DNA of 64,000 nucleotides from an uncultured Nocardioides sp. (GCA_902805885.1 CADCUM010000086.1:21201-85200); one strand, 5' to 3'; positions 33,548 to 47,019 are shown, counted from the first letter of the stretch. Numbers and translations: made by a program. Notes: a model not told the origin generated them from the sequence alone.

Positions 33548-35065
33548 TCAGGTGAGCCGCTCGAGGATCAGCTCGCGCACGCGACCGGCGTCGGCCTGGC
33601 CGCGCATCTCCTTCATCACCGCGCCGATGAGCGCACCGGCCGCCGCGACCTTGCCGTCGCGGATCTTGTCCGCGACGTCGGGGTTCGCCGCGATGGCGTT
33701 GTCGACCGCGGTCGCCAGGGCGCCGTCGTCGCTGACGACCGCCAGCCCGCGCTTCTCCACGACCTCGTCGGGAGTGCCCTCACCGGCCAGGACCCCCTCG
33801 AAGACCTGCCGGGCGAGCTTGTCGTTGACCGTCTTCTCGTCGACCAGCGCCTGGATCCGCGCCACCTCGCCGGGCGTGATCGGCAGGTCGGGGAGCTCGA
33901 CGCCGTCCTCGTTGGCGCGCCGCGCCAGCTCGCCGAGCCACCACTTGCGCGCCGCCTGGGGCGGTGCGCCCGCCGCGATGGTCTCCTCGACCAGGCCCAG
34001 TGCGCCGGCGCCGATGGTGTCGCGCATGTCGAGGTCGCTGAAGCCCCACTCCGCCTGGAGGCGTGCCCGCCGGGCCGTGGGATTCTCCGGGAGGGTCGCC
34101 CGGAGCTCCTCGACCCACTCCCGCGACGGCGCCACCGGCACGAGGTCGGGCTCGGGGAAGTAGCGGTAGTCCTCGGCGTCGGACTTCTCCCGGCCCGAGG
34201 TGGTGATGCCGGTGTCCTCGTGCCAGTGCCGGGTCTCCTGGAGGATCGAGCCGCCCCCGGAGAGGATCGCCGCGTGCCGGCGCACCTCGTAGCGGACCGC
34301 CCGCTCGACGGAGCGCAGGGAGTTGACGTTCTTGGTCTCCGTGCGGGTGCCGAGACCGCCGGACCCCTTCGGCGCGAGCGAGAGGTTGACGTCGGCGCGG
34401 ATGGAGCCCTGGTCCATCCGGGCGTCGGAGACGCCGAGCGCGACGATCAGGTCGCGGAGCTGGGCGACGTACGCCTTCGCGACCTCCGGCGCCCGCTCCC
34501 CCGCGCCCATGATGGGCCGGGTGACGATCTCGATCAGCGGGATGCCGGCGCGGTTGTAGTCGACCAGCGAGTGGTCGGCGCCGTGGATGCGGCCGGTGGC
34601 GCCGCCGACGTGCAGCGACTTCCCGGTGTCCTCCTCCATGTGGGCCCGCTCGACCTCGACCCGGAAGGACTCCGGCTCGCCGTCCTCGCCCTCGATGGTG
34701 ACGTCCATCCAGCCGTCGAACGCGATCGGCTCGTCGTACTGGGAGGTCTGGAAGTTCTTCGGCATGTCGGGGTAGAAGTAGTTCTTCCGGGCGAACCGGC
34801 ACCACTCCGCGATGTCGCAGTTGAGCGCGAGGCCGATGCGGATGGCCGACTCGACCGCCCGGCGGTTCACCGCCGGCATCGCCCCCGGCAGGCCCAGGCA
34901 GGTCGGGCACACCTGGGTGTTGGGCTCGGCCCCGAACTCCGTCGGGCAGCCGCAGAACATCTTCGACGCCGTGTTGAGCTCGACGTGCACCTCGAGACCC
35001 AGCGCGGGGTCGTAGGCCGCCAGCGCCTCGTCGTAGGGCGTCAGGGACTCGGTCGTGCCGGTCAT
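33548..35065 (-). CDS. gatB: Asp-tRNA(Asn)/Glu-tRNA(Gln) amidotransferase subunit B
   Basis: The protein has 505 residues. The cradle domain starts L-G-L-E-V-H-V-E-L, with zinc-type Cys (C-G-C-P, C-P-T-C-L-G) near 40-58, and the GatB signature E-D-T-G-K-S is followed by [14 protein letters not shown]. The C-terminal GatB/YqeY domain binds tRNA. With GatA and GatC it converts misacylated Asp-tRNA(Asn) or Glu-tRNA(Gln). The start overlaps the gatA stop by 4 nt. Confidence 0.97.
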   Translation of the reverse strand: MTGTTESLTPYDEALAAYDPALGLEVHVELNTASKMFCGCPTEFGAEPNTQVCPTCLGLPGAMPAVNRRAVESAIRIGLALNCDIAEWCRFARKNYFYPDMPKNFQTSQYDEPIAFDGWMDVTIEGEDGEPESFRVEVERAHMEEDTGKSLHVGGATGRIHGADHSLVDYNRAGIPLIEIVTRPIMGAGERAPEVAKAYVAQLRDLIVALGVSDARMDQGSIRADVNLSLAPKGSGGLGTRTETKNVNSLRSVERAVRYEVRRHAAILSGGGSILQETRHWHEDTGITTSGREKSDAEDYRYFPEPDLVPVAPSREWVEELRATLPENPTARRARLQAEWGFSDLDMRDTIGAGALGLVEETIAAGAPPQAARKWWLGELARRANEDGVELPDLPITPGEVARIQALVDEKTVNDKLARQVFEGVLAGEGTPDEVVEKRGLAVVSDDGALATAVDNAIAANPDVADKIRDGKVAAAGALIGAVMKEMRGQADAGRVRELILERLT

Positions 35066-36576
35066 CGGTCGGCTCCAGTCAGTGCGGGGGCCCGGTCGAG
35101 CAGCGGACCGCCCCAGGCCTTCTCGTGCAGGGTCTCCAGCGCGGCTCCCACGCGGTAGAGGCGCTCGTCCGCCAGGGCCGGCGCGAGGACCTGGAACCCG
35201 CTGGGCAGCCCGTCCTCGTCGGCGAGGCCGTTGGGCACCGAGATGCCCGGGACGCCGGAGAGGTTGGCCGGGATGGTCGCGAGGTCGTTGAGGTACATCG
35301 CGATCGGGTCGTCGAGCTTCTCGCCGAGGCGGAACGCGGTCGTCGGCGCCGTCGGCGAGACGAGGACGTCGACCCGCTCGAAGGCCGCGGCGAAGTCGCG
35401 GCTGATCAGGGTGCGGACCTTCTGGGCCTGGCCGTAGTAGGCGTCGTAGTAGCCGCTGGACAGGGCGTACGTGCCCAGGATGATCCGGCGCTTGACCTCG
35501 TCGCCGAAGCCGGCGTCGCGCGTCGCGCGCATCACCTCCTCGGCGCTCGGGTCGCCCTCGGGGACCACGCGCAGGCCGTAGCGCATCGCGTCGAACTTGG
35601 CGAGGTTGCTCGACGCCTCGGCGGGCAGGATGAGGTAGTAGGCCGCCATCGCGTGGACGAAGGACGGGCACGAGACCTCGACGACCTCCGCGCCCGCCTG
35701 CACGAGCAGGTCGACCGACTCGCGGAAGCGCGCGAGCACGCCGGGCTGCCAGCCGTCGCCGGACATCTCGGTGATGACCCCGACCCGCACGCCCGACATG
35801 TCGCCGGCCGCACCCGCCCGGGCCGCGTCGGTGAACGAGGGCCAGGCGTGGTCGATGGAGGTGCTGTCGAGCGGGTCGTGCCCCGCGACGACCTCGTGCA
35901 GCAGGGCGGCGTCGAGGACCGTCCGGGTGACCGGACCCGCTTGGTCGAGGCTGTTGGCGAGCGCCACCAGGCCGTAGCGGGACACCCCGCCGTACGTCGG
36001 CTTGACGCCGACCGTGCCGGTGACGGCGCCGGGCTGGCGGATCGAGCCGCCGGTGTCGGTGCCGATCGCCAGGGGCGCCTCGAACGCGGCGACCGCCGCG
36101 GCGGAGCCGCCTCCCGACCCGCCGGGGATGCGGTCGAGGTCCCAGGGGTTGCGCGTGGGTCCGTAGGCCGAGTGCTCGGTCGAGGAGCCCATGGCGAACT
36201 CGTCCATGTTGGTCTTGCCGAGGATCGGCAGCCCGGCCTCCCTGAGCCGGCGCACGACCGTGGCGTCGTACGGCGGGACCCAGCCCTCGAGGATCTTCGA
36301 GCCGCACGTCGTGGGCAGTCCCTTGGTGGTGAGCACGTCCTTGACGGCGATCGGGACGCCGTCGAGCAGCCCGCGGACCTCGCCGCGCTCGCGGCGGGCG
36401 TCCGACTCCGCGGCCTGGGCGAGGGCGCCCTCGGTGTCCACCTGGAGGAAGGCGTGCACGTCGCCGTCGACGGTCGAGATGCGCTCGAGGTGGGCCTCGG
36501 TCAGCGCGACGCTGGTCACCGACCCGTCGGCGAGCGCCTCGGCCATCGCGGCGGCCGTGGCGTGGACGCCGGTCAC
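35062..36576 (-). CDS. gatA: Asp-tRNA(Asn)/Glu-tRNA(Gln) amidotransferase subunit A
   Basis: The protein has 504 residues and is an amidase-signature enzyme that releases ammonia from glutamine. The Ser-cisSer-Lys triad lies in I-A-V-K-D-V (Lys), G-G-S-G-G-G-S-A (cis Ser) and D-T-G-G-S-I-R-Q-P (nucleophile Ser). It is in the gatC-gatA-gatB operon and overlaps both partners by 4 nt. Confidence 0.97.
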   Translation of the reverse strand: MTGVHATAAAMAEALADGSVTSVALTEAHLERISTVDGDVHAFLQVDTEGALAQAAESDARRERGEVRGLLDGVPIAVKDVLTTKGLPTTCGSKILEGWVPPYDATVVRRLREAGLPILGKTNMDEFAMGSSTEHSAYGPTRNPWDLDRIPGGSGGGSAAAVAAFEAPLAIGTDTGGSIRQPGAVTGTVGVKPTYGGVSRYGLVALANSLDQAGPVTRTVLDAALLHEVVAGHDPLDSTSIDHAWPSFTDAARAGAAGDMSGVRVGVITEMSGDGWQPGVLARFRESVDLLVQAGAEVVEVSCPSFVHAMAAYYLILPAEASSNLAKFDAMRYGLRVVPEGDPSAEEVMRATRDAGFGDEVKRRIILGTYALSSGYYDAYYGQAQKVRTLISRDFAAAFERVDVLVSPTAPTTAFRLGEKLDDPIAMYLNDLATIPANLSGVPGISVPNGLADEDGLPSGFQVLAPALADERLYRVGAALETLHEKAWGGPLLDRAPALTGADR

Positions 36577-36872
36577 TGCTCGTCCCCCAGGATGCGTGGC
36601 ACGCTGAAGCGCTGCTGCTCGACGGCGGGAGCGCCGGCGAGCGCCTCCTCCGGCGTCAGGCCCGGCACCACGACGTCCTCCCGGAACACGTTGGTGATCG
36701 GCAGCGGGTGGGAGGTCGGCGGGACGTCCTCGCCGGCCACCCCCTGGATGGAGGCCACGGACTCCAGGATCACGGAGAGCTGGGGCGCCAGGTGGTCGAG
36801 CTCGGCGTCGGAGAGGTCGATGCGGGCGAGCGTGGCCAGGTGCGACACCTCGTCGCGGGTGATCTCGGGCAT
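36573..36872 (-). CDS. gatC: Asp-tRNA(Asn)/Glu-tRNA(Gln) amidotransferase subunit C
   Basis: The protein has 99 residues. It is the small subunit that wraps around GatA/GatB, with [13 protein letters not shown] at the start and a [11 protein letters not shown] segment in the extended part. First gene of gatCAB. It is divergent from the M16-like peptidase gene, 115 bp between starts. Confidence 0.95.
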   Translation of the reverse strand: MPEITRDEVSHLATLARIDLSDAELDHLAPQLSVILESVASIQGVAGEDVPPTSHPLPITNVFREDVVVPGLTPEEALAGAPAVEQQRFSVPRILGDEQ

Positions 36873-36987
36873 GGGCGGAAGCCTAGTGGCGCGGCCGGGG
36901 TCGGGCGGACCCGGGCGAACGGCCCGGCCCCCGTCCGTCCCAGCCGCTACCCTCCCGCTCACGACCACCACACGTCTCGGGGGAACG

Positions 36988-38649
36988 ATGACGCTGCTGC
37001 ACGACGACCTCATCGACGGCGTCCGGACGATCTGGGTCGACTCGGGGCGACCCACCCTGGCAGCGACGCTGTTGTTCCGCGCCGGTAGCGCCGACGAGAC
37101 CCTGGCGTCGTCGGGGTGGCTGCACCTCCTCGAGCACCTCGCGCTGCACGGCCGCGACCGCGGAAGCCTGCACGCCAACGGGTCCGTGGCGCCGCTCCTC
37201 ACCACCTTCATGCTCCACGGACCCCCCGAGCAGGTCTGCGAGGCCCTGCGCGACCTCACCTCGTGGCTGGCCGCGCCGGACGTCCGGGAGCTCGACCGGG
37301 AGCGCCGGGTCCTCGCGGTGGAGGAGGCGACCCGGCAGGGGGGCGGCCCCGTCGGCCGCGCCTTCGGCATGCGGTACGGCGCGCTGGGTCCCGGGCTGGT
37401 GAGCTCCGCCACCCCCGGGCTCGGTCGCGCGTCGGCCGACTCGCTCGCGGAGCTCGCGCGACAGGTCTTCGTCACCGGCAACGCCGCTCTCGCCCTGGAC
37501 GGCCCGCCCCCCGGGGGCCTGGCACTCGCCCTCCCGCCCGGGGACCGCCTGCCGGTGCGAGCGGCCGTGCCGGTGGAGGATCCGCAGGCTGTGTACGTCG
37601 AGCCCGCCGGCCTCGTGGTCTCGGGGCTGGTCCCCCGCTCGAGCACGAACACGCTCGTCGCACCTGTGGTCGAGGAGGCCCTGCGGCGCCAGCTTCGCGA
37701 CCGCGACGGCGCGGCCTACTCGCCGTACTCGGTCTACGAGGGTGTGGACGAGCACCACGCGCTCGTGGTCGCCGGGTCGGACGTCAGCCCGTCGACGGCC
37801 CCGTCGCTCCTCGGGAACACCCTCGACCTCCTGGACGGGCTCGCCCGCAACGGCCCGGACCCCGCGTCCCTGAGGGACATCGTCGACAAGATCAAGCAGG
37901 CCTACACCGACCCCTACAACGTCGGCGGCCTCGCCCACCGGGCTGCCGCGCTCACGCTCCAGGACCTCGAGCCGCAGGAGCTCGACGAGGTGATCGCCGA
38001 GCTGGACGCGGCGACCCCCGAGTCACTGGTCCCGGGACTCGTGGAGCTCCGCGACACCGTGCTCATGGGTGCGCCTCCGGCTACCGCGCCACACACCCGG
38101 CTGCGGACCGTCGAGCAGCCCTACGTCGCTGAGCGGGCGCGCGGGGGCCGCAGCGCCAACTGGCCCGGGGACACCTCGCGGCTCCACGTGGATGAGCACG
38201 ACCTGGTGATCGGGGACAGCGGCGTCGTCCGGCGGTATGCGCTCGCCGAGGTCGCCGGCTACCTCACCTGGGGCACGGGGGCCCGGCAGCTGGTCCTCCA
38301 GGACGGATGGTCCTTCACCCTGGTCCCCGAGGTCTGGGCCAAGGGCGAGCGCCACGTGAGCCGCCTCGACGCGGTGCTCCCGGCGTACCTCCACCTCCCC
38401 CAGCCTGACGACACGGCGCCCACGGCCGAGGCGCGCGCCGGCGCAGTCCAGCGCTGGGGGGTGGCGGCACAGCGCGAGCGGCGGTGGATCTTCGCCGGGC
38501 TCATCCTCCTGGCCCTGCTCGCCGGAGGTTGGGTCCTTGCCGAGGCGGTGGGAGGCATGCCGGACCGAGCAGCGTCCAGGATCATCCCGTTCCTGCTCAT
38601 CGGCCTGTTCCTCAGATTGGTCATGGCGATCGCCGACGGGAGGCTCTGA
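36988..38649 (+). CDS. M16-like zinc peptidase with PH-like domain and C-terminal membrane anchor
   Basis: The protein has 553 residues. An inverse zinc motif H-L-L-E-H (His46, Glu49, His50) is present, and E-R-R-V-L-A-V-E-E near 105-113 supplies the downstream Glu, as in insulinase/pitrilysin-type proteases. A second M16-like lobe follows ([14 protein letters not shown], the usual R-x-x-x-G-x-x-Y substrate motif, near residue 232). Residues about 395-470 look like a bacterial PH-like domain, and the tail has two membrane helices (about 507-528 and 535-550). There is no signal peptide. The catalytic core should therefore face the cytoplasm unless exported by other means. Function unknown. Confidence 0.72.
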   Translation: MTLLHDDLIDGVRTIWVDSGRPTLAATLLFRAGSADETLASSGWLHLLEHLALHGRDRGSLHANGSVAPLLTTFMLHGPPEQVCEALRDLTSWLAAPDVRELDRERRVLAVEEATRQGGGPVGRAFGMRYGALGPGLVSSATPGLGRASADSLAELARQVFVTGNAALALDGPPPGGLALALPPGDRLPVRAAVPVEDPQAVYVEPAGLVVSGLVPRSSTNTLVAPVVEEALRRQLRDRDGAAYSPYSVYEGVDEHHALVVAGSDVSPSTAPSLLGNTLDLLDGLARNGPDPASLRDIVDKIKQAYTDPYNVGGLAHRAAALTLQDLEPQELDEVIAELDAATPESLVPGLVELRDTVLMGAPPATAPHTRLRTVEQPYVAERARGGRSANWPGDTSRLHVDEHDLVIGDSGVVRRYALAEVAGYLTWGTGARQLVLQDGWSFTLVPEVWAKGERHVSRLDAVLPAYLHLPQPDDTAPTAEARAGAVQRWGVAAQRERRWIFAGLILLALLAGGWVLAEAVGGMPDRAASRIIPFLLIGLFLRLVMAIADGRL

Positions 38650-38662
38650 CGTCGCTGCCGGG

Positions 38663-39898
38663 TCAGCAGCTGGAGCGCCGCTCGGCGTTCCGGCAAGTGT
38701 CGTTGCCGCTCTTCCCCCGCACGACGTCCACGCCCCGCCCGCCGTCGAGGCGGTCCGGCTCGCCGGAGCCCGTCAGCACGTCGGGACCGCCGCGGCCGTA
38801 GATGAGGGCGCGGAAGTCGGGGTGGGCGGTGACGATGTCGGGGCCGCCGGTCCCCTTGTAGACCGAGACCGCCTGGCCGGGGAGGAGCACGTCGGAGAAG
38901 CCGGAGATGCTGCCGACGAGGGTCACCGGCGCCAGCCCGCGGATCGTCGCCCTCCCTTTCGCCTGGTCGATGCGCAGCGTGGCCTTCAGCGCGGGGTTCG
39001 GGTGGGCCAGCAGCCGCAGGCGGTCGCTGCCGCCGTACCCCTTGGCGACGAAGCCCGGCTCGAGCGGCAGCGGGAAGGAGACGGTGTCCCCGCCACCACC
39101 GCCGCGGAAGTGCTGGCGGGTGACCGAGGTGGAGGACATCGCGTCCTCGCCGGGTCCGCCCACGAAGACGTCCGCGCCGGCGCTCCCGTCGAGCTGGTCC
39201 GCCCCGGACCCGCCGCTGAGCAGGTCGTTGCCGGGGGTGGTCCCGGCGTCGCCGACGAGGACGTCGTCGCCACCCTGGCCGTAGACGCGGTCGTCACCGC
39301 CCCGCGCGTAGACCCACTCCTGGCGGAAGGTCCCCGAGATCGTGTCGGCGTGCTCGGACCCCACCAGGCGCAACGGACCGCCGGTCACGAGCACGTCCGC
39401 CCCGTCGGCGTTCACCGGTGCCGGGACGACGGTCAGTGACACCACGACCGGGGCGGGCGCCGTGGCGTAGCTGACGCCGTCGGGGGTCACGGTCGCTCCC
39501 GGGGTGGTCGGACGGATGTCGTAGCCGGGGTCGATGTGGTCGTCACCGCCCTCGCCCACCAACAGGTCGCCGCGCTTGGCGATCCGGCCGAAGGCGTCAG
39601 GACCGTAGGCGTCCTCCTCGCCGAAGATGCGGTCGTTCCCGGCGCCTCCCACCAGCCGGTCGGAGCCCAGACCGCCGCAGATGACGTCGTTGCCGCCGAG
39701 CCCTCGGACCCGGTCGTCGCCGTCGCCGGCGACGATGACGTCGCGCCGCGGCGTGCCGGTGATGGTGTTGGCCCGGGCGTTGCCGACGATGGTGGCCTTG
39801 ATGCCGTCGCAACGCTGGGCCGCCGCCTCGGCGGGGACCACCACCGCGGTCAGGGACAGTCCGAGGACCAGGCCGAGTGCTGCTGGGACGAGACGCAT
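38663..39898 (-). CDS. Secreted calcium-binding RTX-repeat protein
   Basis: The protein has 411 residues. A signal peptide (1-26) precedes repeated nonapeptides G-G-x-G-x-D-x-Z-x (for example G-D-G-D-D-R-V, G-L-G-S-D-R-L, G-G-A-G-N-D-R-I, G-G-S-G-A-D-Q-L), which form a calcium-binding beta-roll in RTX proteins. RTX repeats occur in the first 100 and last 60 residues and also in the middle. No enzymatic domain is recognised. In Gram-positives these are surface or secreted proteins of unknown role. Confidence 0.8.
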   Translation of the reverse strand: MRLVPAALGLVLGLSLTAVVVPAEAAAQRCDGIKATIVGNARANTITGTPRRDVIVAGDGDDRVRGLGGNDVICGGLGSDRLVGGAGNDRIFGEEDAYGPDAFGRIAKRGDLLVGEGGDDHIDPGYDIRPTTPGATVTPDGVSYATAPAPVVVSLTVVPAPVNADGADVLVTGGPLRLVGSEHADTISGTFRQEWVYARGGDDRVYGQGGDDVLVGDAGTTPGNDLLSGGSGADQLDGSAGADVFVGGPGEDAMSSTSVTRQHFRGGGGGDTVSFPLPLEPGFVAKGYGGSDRLRLLAHPNPALKATLRIDQAKGRATIRGLAPVTLVGSISGFSDVLLPGQAVSVYKGTGGPDIVTAHPDFRALIYGRGGPDVLTGSGEPDRLDGGRGVDVVRGKSGNDTCRNAERRSSC

Positions 39899-39955
39899 GA
39901 GGAACCCCCGAGAGTCAGTGACGTTTCCTCTCCTTGTGACCCCAGCGGGCGCGTC

Positions 39956-42887
<2,932 letters not shown>

Positions 42888-42932
42888 CGACGCCGGCCCC
42901 CGAACCCGCACACCTCCACCGAAGGACTCCTC

Positions 42933-44513
42933 GTGACCGACACCCACAGCACCACCCACCCGCCGGGCACGCCCCAGCGGGAGCTCAACCTGACCTGGGC
43001 GCTCGTCCTGATCTCGATCGCCCAGCTGATGGTCGTGCTCGACGCGACCATCGCCAACATCGCGCTCCCGTTCATCCAGAAGGACCTGGGGATCAGCGAC
43101 GCCAACCTCTCCTGGATCGTGACGGGCTACGCCCTCGCCTTCGGCAGCCTGCTGCTCCTGGGCGGGCGGCTGGCCGACCTCTACGGCCGCCGCCGGGTCT
43201 TCATCGTCGGCCTGGTCGTCTTCGCCGTGGCCTCGCTCCTCGGCGGCCTGGCGACCAACGAGGCGCTCCTGCTGGCCGCTCGCGGCCTCCAGGGACTGGG
43301 CGCCGCCCTCGCCTCGCCCGCCGCCCTGGCCCTCATCACCACGACCTTCCCCGCCGGCAAGGAGCGCAACCGCGCCTTCGCCGTGTACGCCGCGATGTCG
43401 GGCGCCGGGGCGGCCGTCGGTCTCATCCTGGGCGGCTGGCTGACCGGCCTCGACCAGCCGCTCGGGATCGACGGCTGGCGCCTGACCTTCCTCATCAACG
43501 TCCCGATCGGGATCGTCGCCGCCCTGCTGTCGCCGAGGTTCCTCAACGAGTCGGAGTCGCACCCCGGCCAGCTGGACCTGCCGGGCGCCGTGACCGGCAC
43601 GCTCGGCCTCCTCGGGGTCGTCTACGGCCTCTCCCGCGCGGGCACGGAGGGCTGGACCGACACCTGGACGGTCGTCAGCCTCGTCGCGGGCGCCGCGCTG
43701 CTGGCACTCTTCGTCGTCGTCGAGAGCCGGGTGGAGCACCCGCTGCTGCCGTTCCGGGTCTTCACCAACCGCACCCGCGCCGCGAGCTTCGTGGCGATGT
43801 TCCTCGCACCCGCGGCGATGTTCGCGATGTTCTTCTTCCTGAGCCAGTACATCCAGAACGTCATGGGGTACACCCCGCTCAAGGCCGGCGTCGCCTTCCT
43901 GCCGTTCACGCTCGGCATCGTGGTCGGGGCCGGGCTGGCGTCCAACCTGGTCAACCGGATCGACCCTCGCTACATCTCCGGCGTGGGCACCCTGCTGGCG
44001 GCCGCCGCCCTGTTCGGCTTCTCCCGGCTGCCCTACGACACCTCCTTCCCCGTGGAGGAGGTGACGGGGACCTACGTCGCCGACCTGCTGCCGTACATCG
44101 TCCTGATGGCGTTCGGCATGGGGCTCACCTTCGTGCCCGTCACCCTCACGGCCGTCCACCACCTCCGCAGCCAGGACTCGGGCATCGGCTCGGGTGTCCT
44201 GAACACCGCGCAGCAGGTCGGTGGGGCGCTCGGTCTCGCGGTGCTCGCGACCGTCGCGACGCAGACCTTCACCGACCGTGGCGCCGAGCTGGCGAAGGCG
44301 GGTGCGGCGGCCGGCGGCCAGGCGCCTCCGCCCGAGGTCCTGCAGCAGATGCAGGAGGTCGCCCGGCTGCAGATCTTCACCGAGGGGTCGACGCAGGCCT
44401 TCCTGGTCGGGGCGATCCTGATGCTCGCGGCCTCGGTCGTGATCTGGGTGTTCCTCGACGTCAAGCACGACGAGCTCGCGACCTACGGCCCGGAGGGCGT
44501 GCACGTCGGCTGA
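42933..44513 (+). CDS. DHA2-family (14-TM) multidrug exporter, EmrB/QacA type
   Basis: The protein has 526 residues with about fourteen hydrophobic segments. Conserved motifs include L-D-A-T-I-A-N-I-A-L-P (motif D1), G-R-L-A-D-L-Y-G-R-R-R-V-F (motif A), and the motif C-like G-A-A-V-G-L-I-L-G-G. DHA2 proteins export antibiotics and dyes by proton exchange. The start is GTG at 42933, and its gene follows the TetR gene, consistent with a drug-responsive unit. Confidence 0.92.
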   Translation: MTDTHSTTHPPGTPQRELNLTWALVLISIAQLMVVLDATIANIALPFIQKDLGISDANLSWIVTGYALAFGSLLLLGGRLADLYGRRRVFIVGLVVFAVASLLGGLATNEALLLAARGLQGLGAALASPAALALITTTFPAGKERNRAFAVYAAMSGAGAAVGLILGGWLTGLDQPLGIDGWRLTFLINVPIGIVAALLSPRFLNESESHPGQLDLPGAVTGTLGLLGVVYGLSRAGTEGWTDTWTVVSLVAGAALLALFVVVESRVEHPLLPFRVFTNRTRAASFVAMFLAPAAMFAMFFFLSQYIQNVMGYTPLKAGVAFLPFTLGIVVGAGLASNLVNRIDPRYISGVGTLLAAAALFGFSRLPYDTSFPVEEVTGTYVADLLPYIVLMAFGMGLTFVPVTLTAVHHLRSQDSGIGSGVLNTAQQVGGALGLAVLATVATQTFTDRGAELAKAGAAAGGQAPPPEVLQQMQEVARLQIFTEGSTQAFLVGAILMLAASVVIWVFLDVKHDELATYGPEGVHVG

Positions 44514-44562
44514 GTGTCCGTTGCGACCCATCCGGCCGGTCGGCGGCGACGAAGGGACAGGT

Positions 44563-45192
44563 GTGGAGCCCGCACTGACCCGTCTCGACGCCGCCGACCG
44601 CCCGGCGGGCGTGGTGCTCATGCTGCACGGCGGCAAGGCGCGCTCGTCGGCCGTCGTCGACCGCCGCAGCGCGTCCTGGCGTCGCTCGCTGGCGATGCAG
44701 GCCGCGATCGCCCCGGCCCTGCACGAGGCGGGCGCGTCGGTCTGGCTGCTGCGCTACCGCCGGCGCGGGTGGAACGCCGGTGCCGACGTCACCGCCGACG
44801 CCCGCTGGGCCCTCGACCAGGTCAGGGCCTCGGTCGGCGACGTGCCGGTCGTGCTGCTCGGCCACTCGATGGGCGCGAGGGTGGCGGTCCGCGTGGCCGA
44901 TGACCCGCTCGTGCGGGGGGTGGTCGGGCTCGCGCCCTGGTGGTCGCCCGAGGACCCGGTGGCCGCCCTCGCCGGCCGCCGCCTGCTCGCGGCGCACGGG
45001 CGCCGGGACAGGATCACCAGCTTTCGCGCCACGGCGGCGTACGTCGAGCGCGCGCGCCGCGTGGCGCTCGGCGCGGAGCTCCGCGACATGGGGCCGTTGG
45101 GCCACTACATGCTGGCCGGCGCCGCCTCGTGGAACCAGGTGGCCGTGGCCTCCTCGCTCGAGGTGCTGGTCAGCGAGACCCGGGCCGGCTGA
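44563..45192 (+). CDS. Alpha/beta hydrolase
   Basis: The protein has 209 residues (223 if the TTG at 44521 starts it). The fold has an H-G-G oxyanion strand, the nucleophile elbow L-G-H-S-M-G, an acid in A-H-G-R-R-D, and a catalytic His in M-G-P-L-G-H-Y-M-L near 190. This is a complete catalytic triad. No signal peptide is present. It resembles small dienelactone-hydrolase/carboxylesterase-like proteins. The GTG at 44563 has GAAGGGACAG upstream. The 3' end overlaps the convergent FAD monooxygenase gene by 23 nt. Confidence 0.8.
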   Translation: MEPALTRLDAADRPAGVVLMLHGGKARSSAVVDRRSASWRRSLAMQAAIAPALHEAGASVWLLRYRRRGWNAGADVTADARWALDQVRASVGDVPVVLLGHSMGARVAVRVADDPLVRGVVGLAPWWSPEDPVAALAGRRLLAAHGRRDRITSFRATAAYVERARRVALGAELRDMGPLGHYMLAGAASWNQVAVASSLEVLVSETRAG

Positions 45193-46309
45193 GGTCCGCG
45201 ACCGCCGGCGGGCGCCAGTCCACGGCTTGGCGCAGGGCGAGGCGGGTGCACCAGTCCGGCGTGAGCCGCATCCCGGCGTCCCGCACGCGGGTGAGGGCCG
45301 GACGCGTCCGGCTCGCCATCAGTCCGACCTGCCGCGAGCGCCGCGACAGCCCCGCGACCCGGCGGCGGCGCGCGGCGTCGTACGCCTCGAGGGCGGTCTC
45401 GACGGACGCCCCAGCCGTGACGCAGTGCGCGAGCACCACCGCGTCCTCGAGAGCCAGGCACGCGCCCTGCCCGAGGTTGGGCTCCATCGCGTGCCCCGCG
45501 TCTCCCACGAGCGCGTAGCGGCCCCGGTGCAGGGGCGTCCCGCCGGGGCGCAGGTCGTGGACGTCGTGCCGTAGCCACCTGTCGGGGGCGAGCGACTCCA
45601 GCACCGCGGGGACGGGCGCGTGCCACCGCTCGAACCACTCGGGCAGCGGCCCGGGCTGCTCGGTGGGGCGGTCCCCGGCGGGCGCGACGGCGTAGACGTA
45701 CGTCGACCCCACCCCCACCGGGACGACACCGAAGCGCACCCCGCGTCCCCAGGTCTCCGCGAGCCCCGGGGTGCGGCCGGGTGGACCCTCCCGGCGAGGC
45801 AGCACCGCCCGCCACACCGTGGAGCCGCGAGCCACGGGCTGAGCCGACGGCCAGAGCGTGGTGCGGACCACCGAGCGCAACCCGTCGGCGCCGACGACCA
45901 GGTCGGCGTCGAGGTCGCAGGGGTCGGCCACCGGCGCGCCCAGCCTGAGGGTCCCCGGGGCGAGGGCGGCAGCCAGGAGCTCGACGAGGTCGGGCCGCAG
46001 GACACCGAGCGCCCCGCCCTCGTCGGGCGTCGCCACCCCGGCTCGCGAGAGCGTCCGGCCGTCGGGCAGCAGCAGCCGCGACTCGCGCAGCTCCGTGCTC
46101 CGGTCCCGCACCTCGCCGAGGAGACCGAGGGAGCGGAGGCACCGCAGGGCGTTGGGCCACAGGACCAGCCCGGTGCCCGCCGCCTCGATGACCGGCGCCC
46201 GCTCCCGCACCTGCACGTCCCAGCCGGCACGCTGCAGCGCCAGTCCGGTCGCCAGCCCTCCGACCCCACCCCCCACCACGACCGCGGACCGTGCCACTCC
46301 TGAGCCCAT
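45170..46309 (-). CDS. FAD-dependent monooxygenase
   Basis: The protein has 379 residues. It has the N-terminal FAD loop G-G-G-V-G-G-L-A-T-G-L-A-L, the Asp-Gly motif D-L-V-V-G-A-D-G-L-R-S-V-V-R, and the C-terminal G-D-A-G-H-A-M-E-P-N-L-G-Q-G. This is the salicylate-hydroxylase/PHBH-type group that hydroxylates aromatic or similar compounds using NAD(P)H. It is divergent from a TetR gene, which probably responds to its substrate. Confidence 0.88.
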   Translation of the reverse strand: MGSGVARSAVVVGGGVGGLATGLALQRAGWDVQVRERAPVIEAAGTGLVLWPNALRCLRSLGLLGEVRDRSTELRESRLLLPDGRTLSRAGVATPDEGGALGVLRPDLVELLAAALAPGTLRLGAPVADPCDLDADLVVGADGLRSVVRTTLWPSAQPVARGSTVWRAVLPRREGPPGRTPGLAETWGRGVRFGVVPVGVGSTYVYAVAPAGDRPTEQPGPLPEWFERWHAPVPAVLESLAPDRWLRHDVHDLRPGGTPLHRGRYALVGDAGHAMEPNLGQGACLALEDAVVLAHCVTAGASVETALEAYDAARRRRVAGLSRRSRQVGLMASRTRPALTRVRDAGMRLTPDWCTRLALRQAVDWRPPAVADLSRPGSR

Positions 46310-46327
46310 GGCCGGGACACTACAGAT

Positions 46328-46351
46328 GTAGAGGGCGCGCGCCAACTCTAC
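46328..46351. promoter_or_regulatory. Inverted repeat in the monooxygenase/tetR divergent promoter
   Basis: GTAGAG-N12-CTCTAC (46328-46333 and 46346-46351) has the palindromic GGCGCGCGCC inside it. CTACA-GA-TGTAG overlaps at its left end (46320-46331). The 60-bp gap between divergent starts leaves little space for anything but overlapping promoters and this operator, likely bound by the adjacent TetR protein. Confidence 0.55.
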
Positions 46352-46369
46352 GTCGGTAAAGTCGCCGGC

Positions 46370-46939
46370 ATGGAGCCCGACCGCCGCCGCCTCGTGGCCC
46401 GTACGGCGCTGCGCGTGCTTGCCGCCCAGGGCAGCCGCGGCCTCACCCACCGGGCGGTGGACGCTGCGGCGTCGCTGCCCCCCGGCTCCACCTCCTACTA
46501 CCACCGGACCCGGGCCGCGCTGCTCGGTGCCTGCGTGGACGAGCTGGTCGAGCAGGACCGCGAGGACATGGTGCGGATGGCCCCGCTCGTCGAGGCCGGG
46601 GACCTCGGCGCCGTGCAGGACGCCCTCACGGACCTCGTCTGTTCCTGGGTCACCACCGGACGTGAGCGACACGTGGCTCGCTACGAGCTCACGCTGGAGG
46701 CGGTGCGTCGTCCCGAGGTGGCCGCGGTCCTCCATCGCGGCGGCCAGGCGGTGCGCTCGCAGGTGGCGGGGGTCCTGGCGGCGCTCGGCGCTCCCGACGC
46801 GGTCCAGCGGGCGAGCATCCTGGTCGCGTGCGTCGACGGCGTGCTCTTCGACCGCGTCGTCGGAGCCAACGCCGGCGTTCCTGTGGAGCGCGACGAGGTC
46901 CTCACCATGGTCCGCCGGCTGACCGCCCTCGGGTCCTGA
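46370..46939 (+). CDS. TetR-family transcriptional regulator
   Basis: The protein has 189 residues. The N-terminal HTH has the form A-L-R-V-L-A-A-Q-G-S-R-G-L-T-H-R-A-V and G-S-T-S-Y-Y-H-R-T-R-A-A-L (helix 3 starts S-T-S-Y-Y). The rest is a TetR ligand-binding domain (C-V-D-E-L-V-E-Q-D, R-Y-E-L-T-L-E-A). It is divergent from the FAD monooxygenase gene. No signal peptide is present. The likely regulon is the monooxygenase and itself. Confidence 0.88.
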   Translation: MEPDRRRLVARTALRVLAAQGSRGLTHRAVDAAASLPPGSTSYYHRTRAALLGACVDELVEQDREDMVRMAPLVEAGDLGAVQDALTDLVCSWVTTGRERHVARYELTLEAVRRPEVAAVLHRGGQAVRSQVAGVLAALGAPDAVQRASILVACVDGVLFDRVVGANAGVPVERDEVLTMVRRLTALGS

Positions 46940-47019
46940 AGGACGGGAAGCCCGGCGGAGCGACGCGGTCGAGAGCTAGGGTGCGGGCACCTGCTCCCTC
47001 CTTCCGAGGACCTCTCCTG

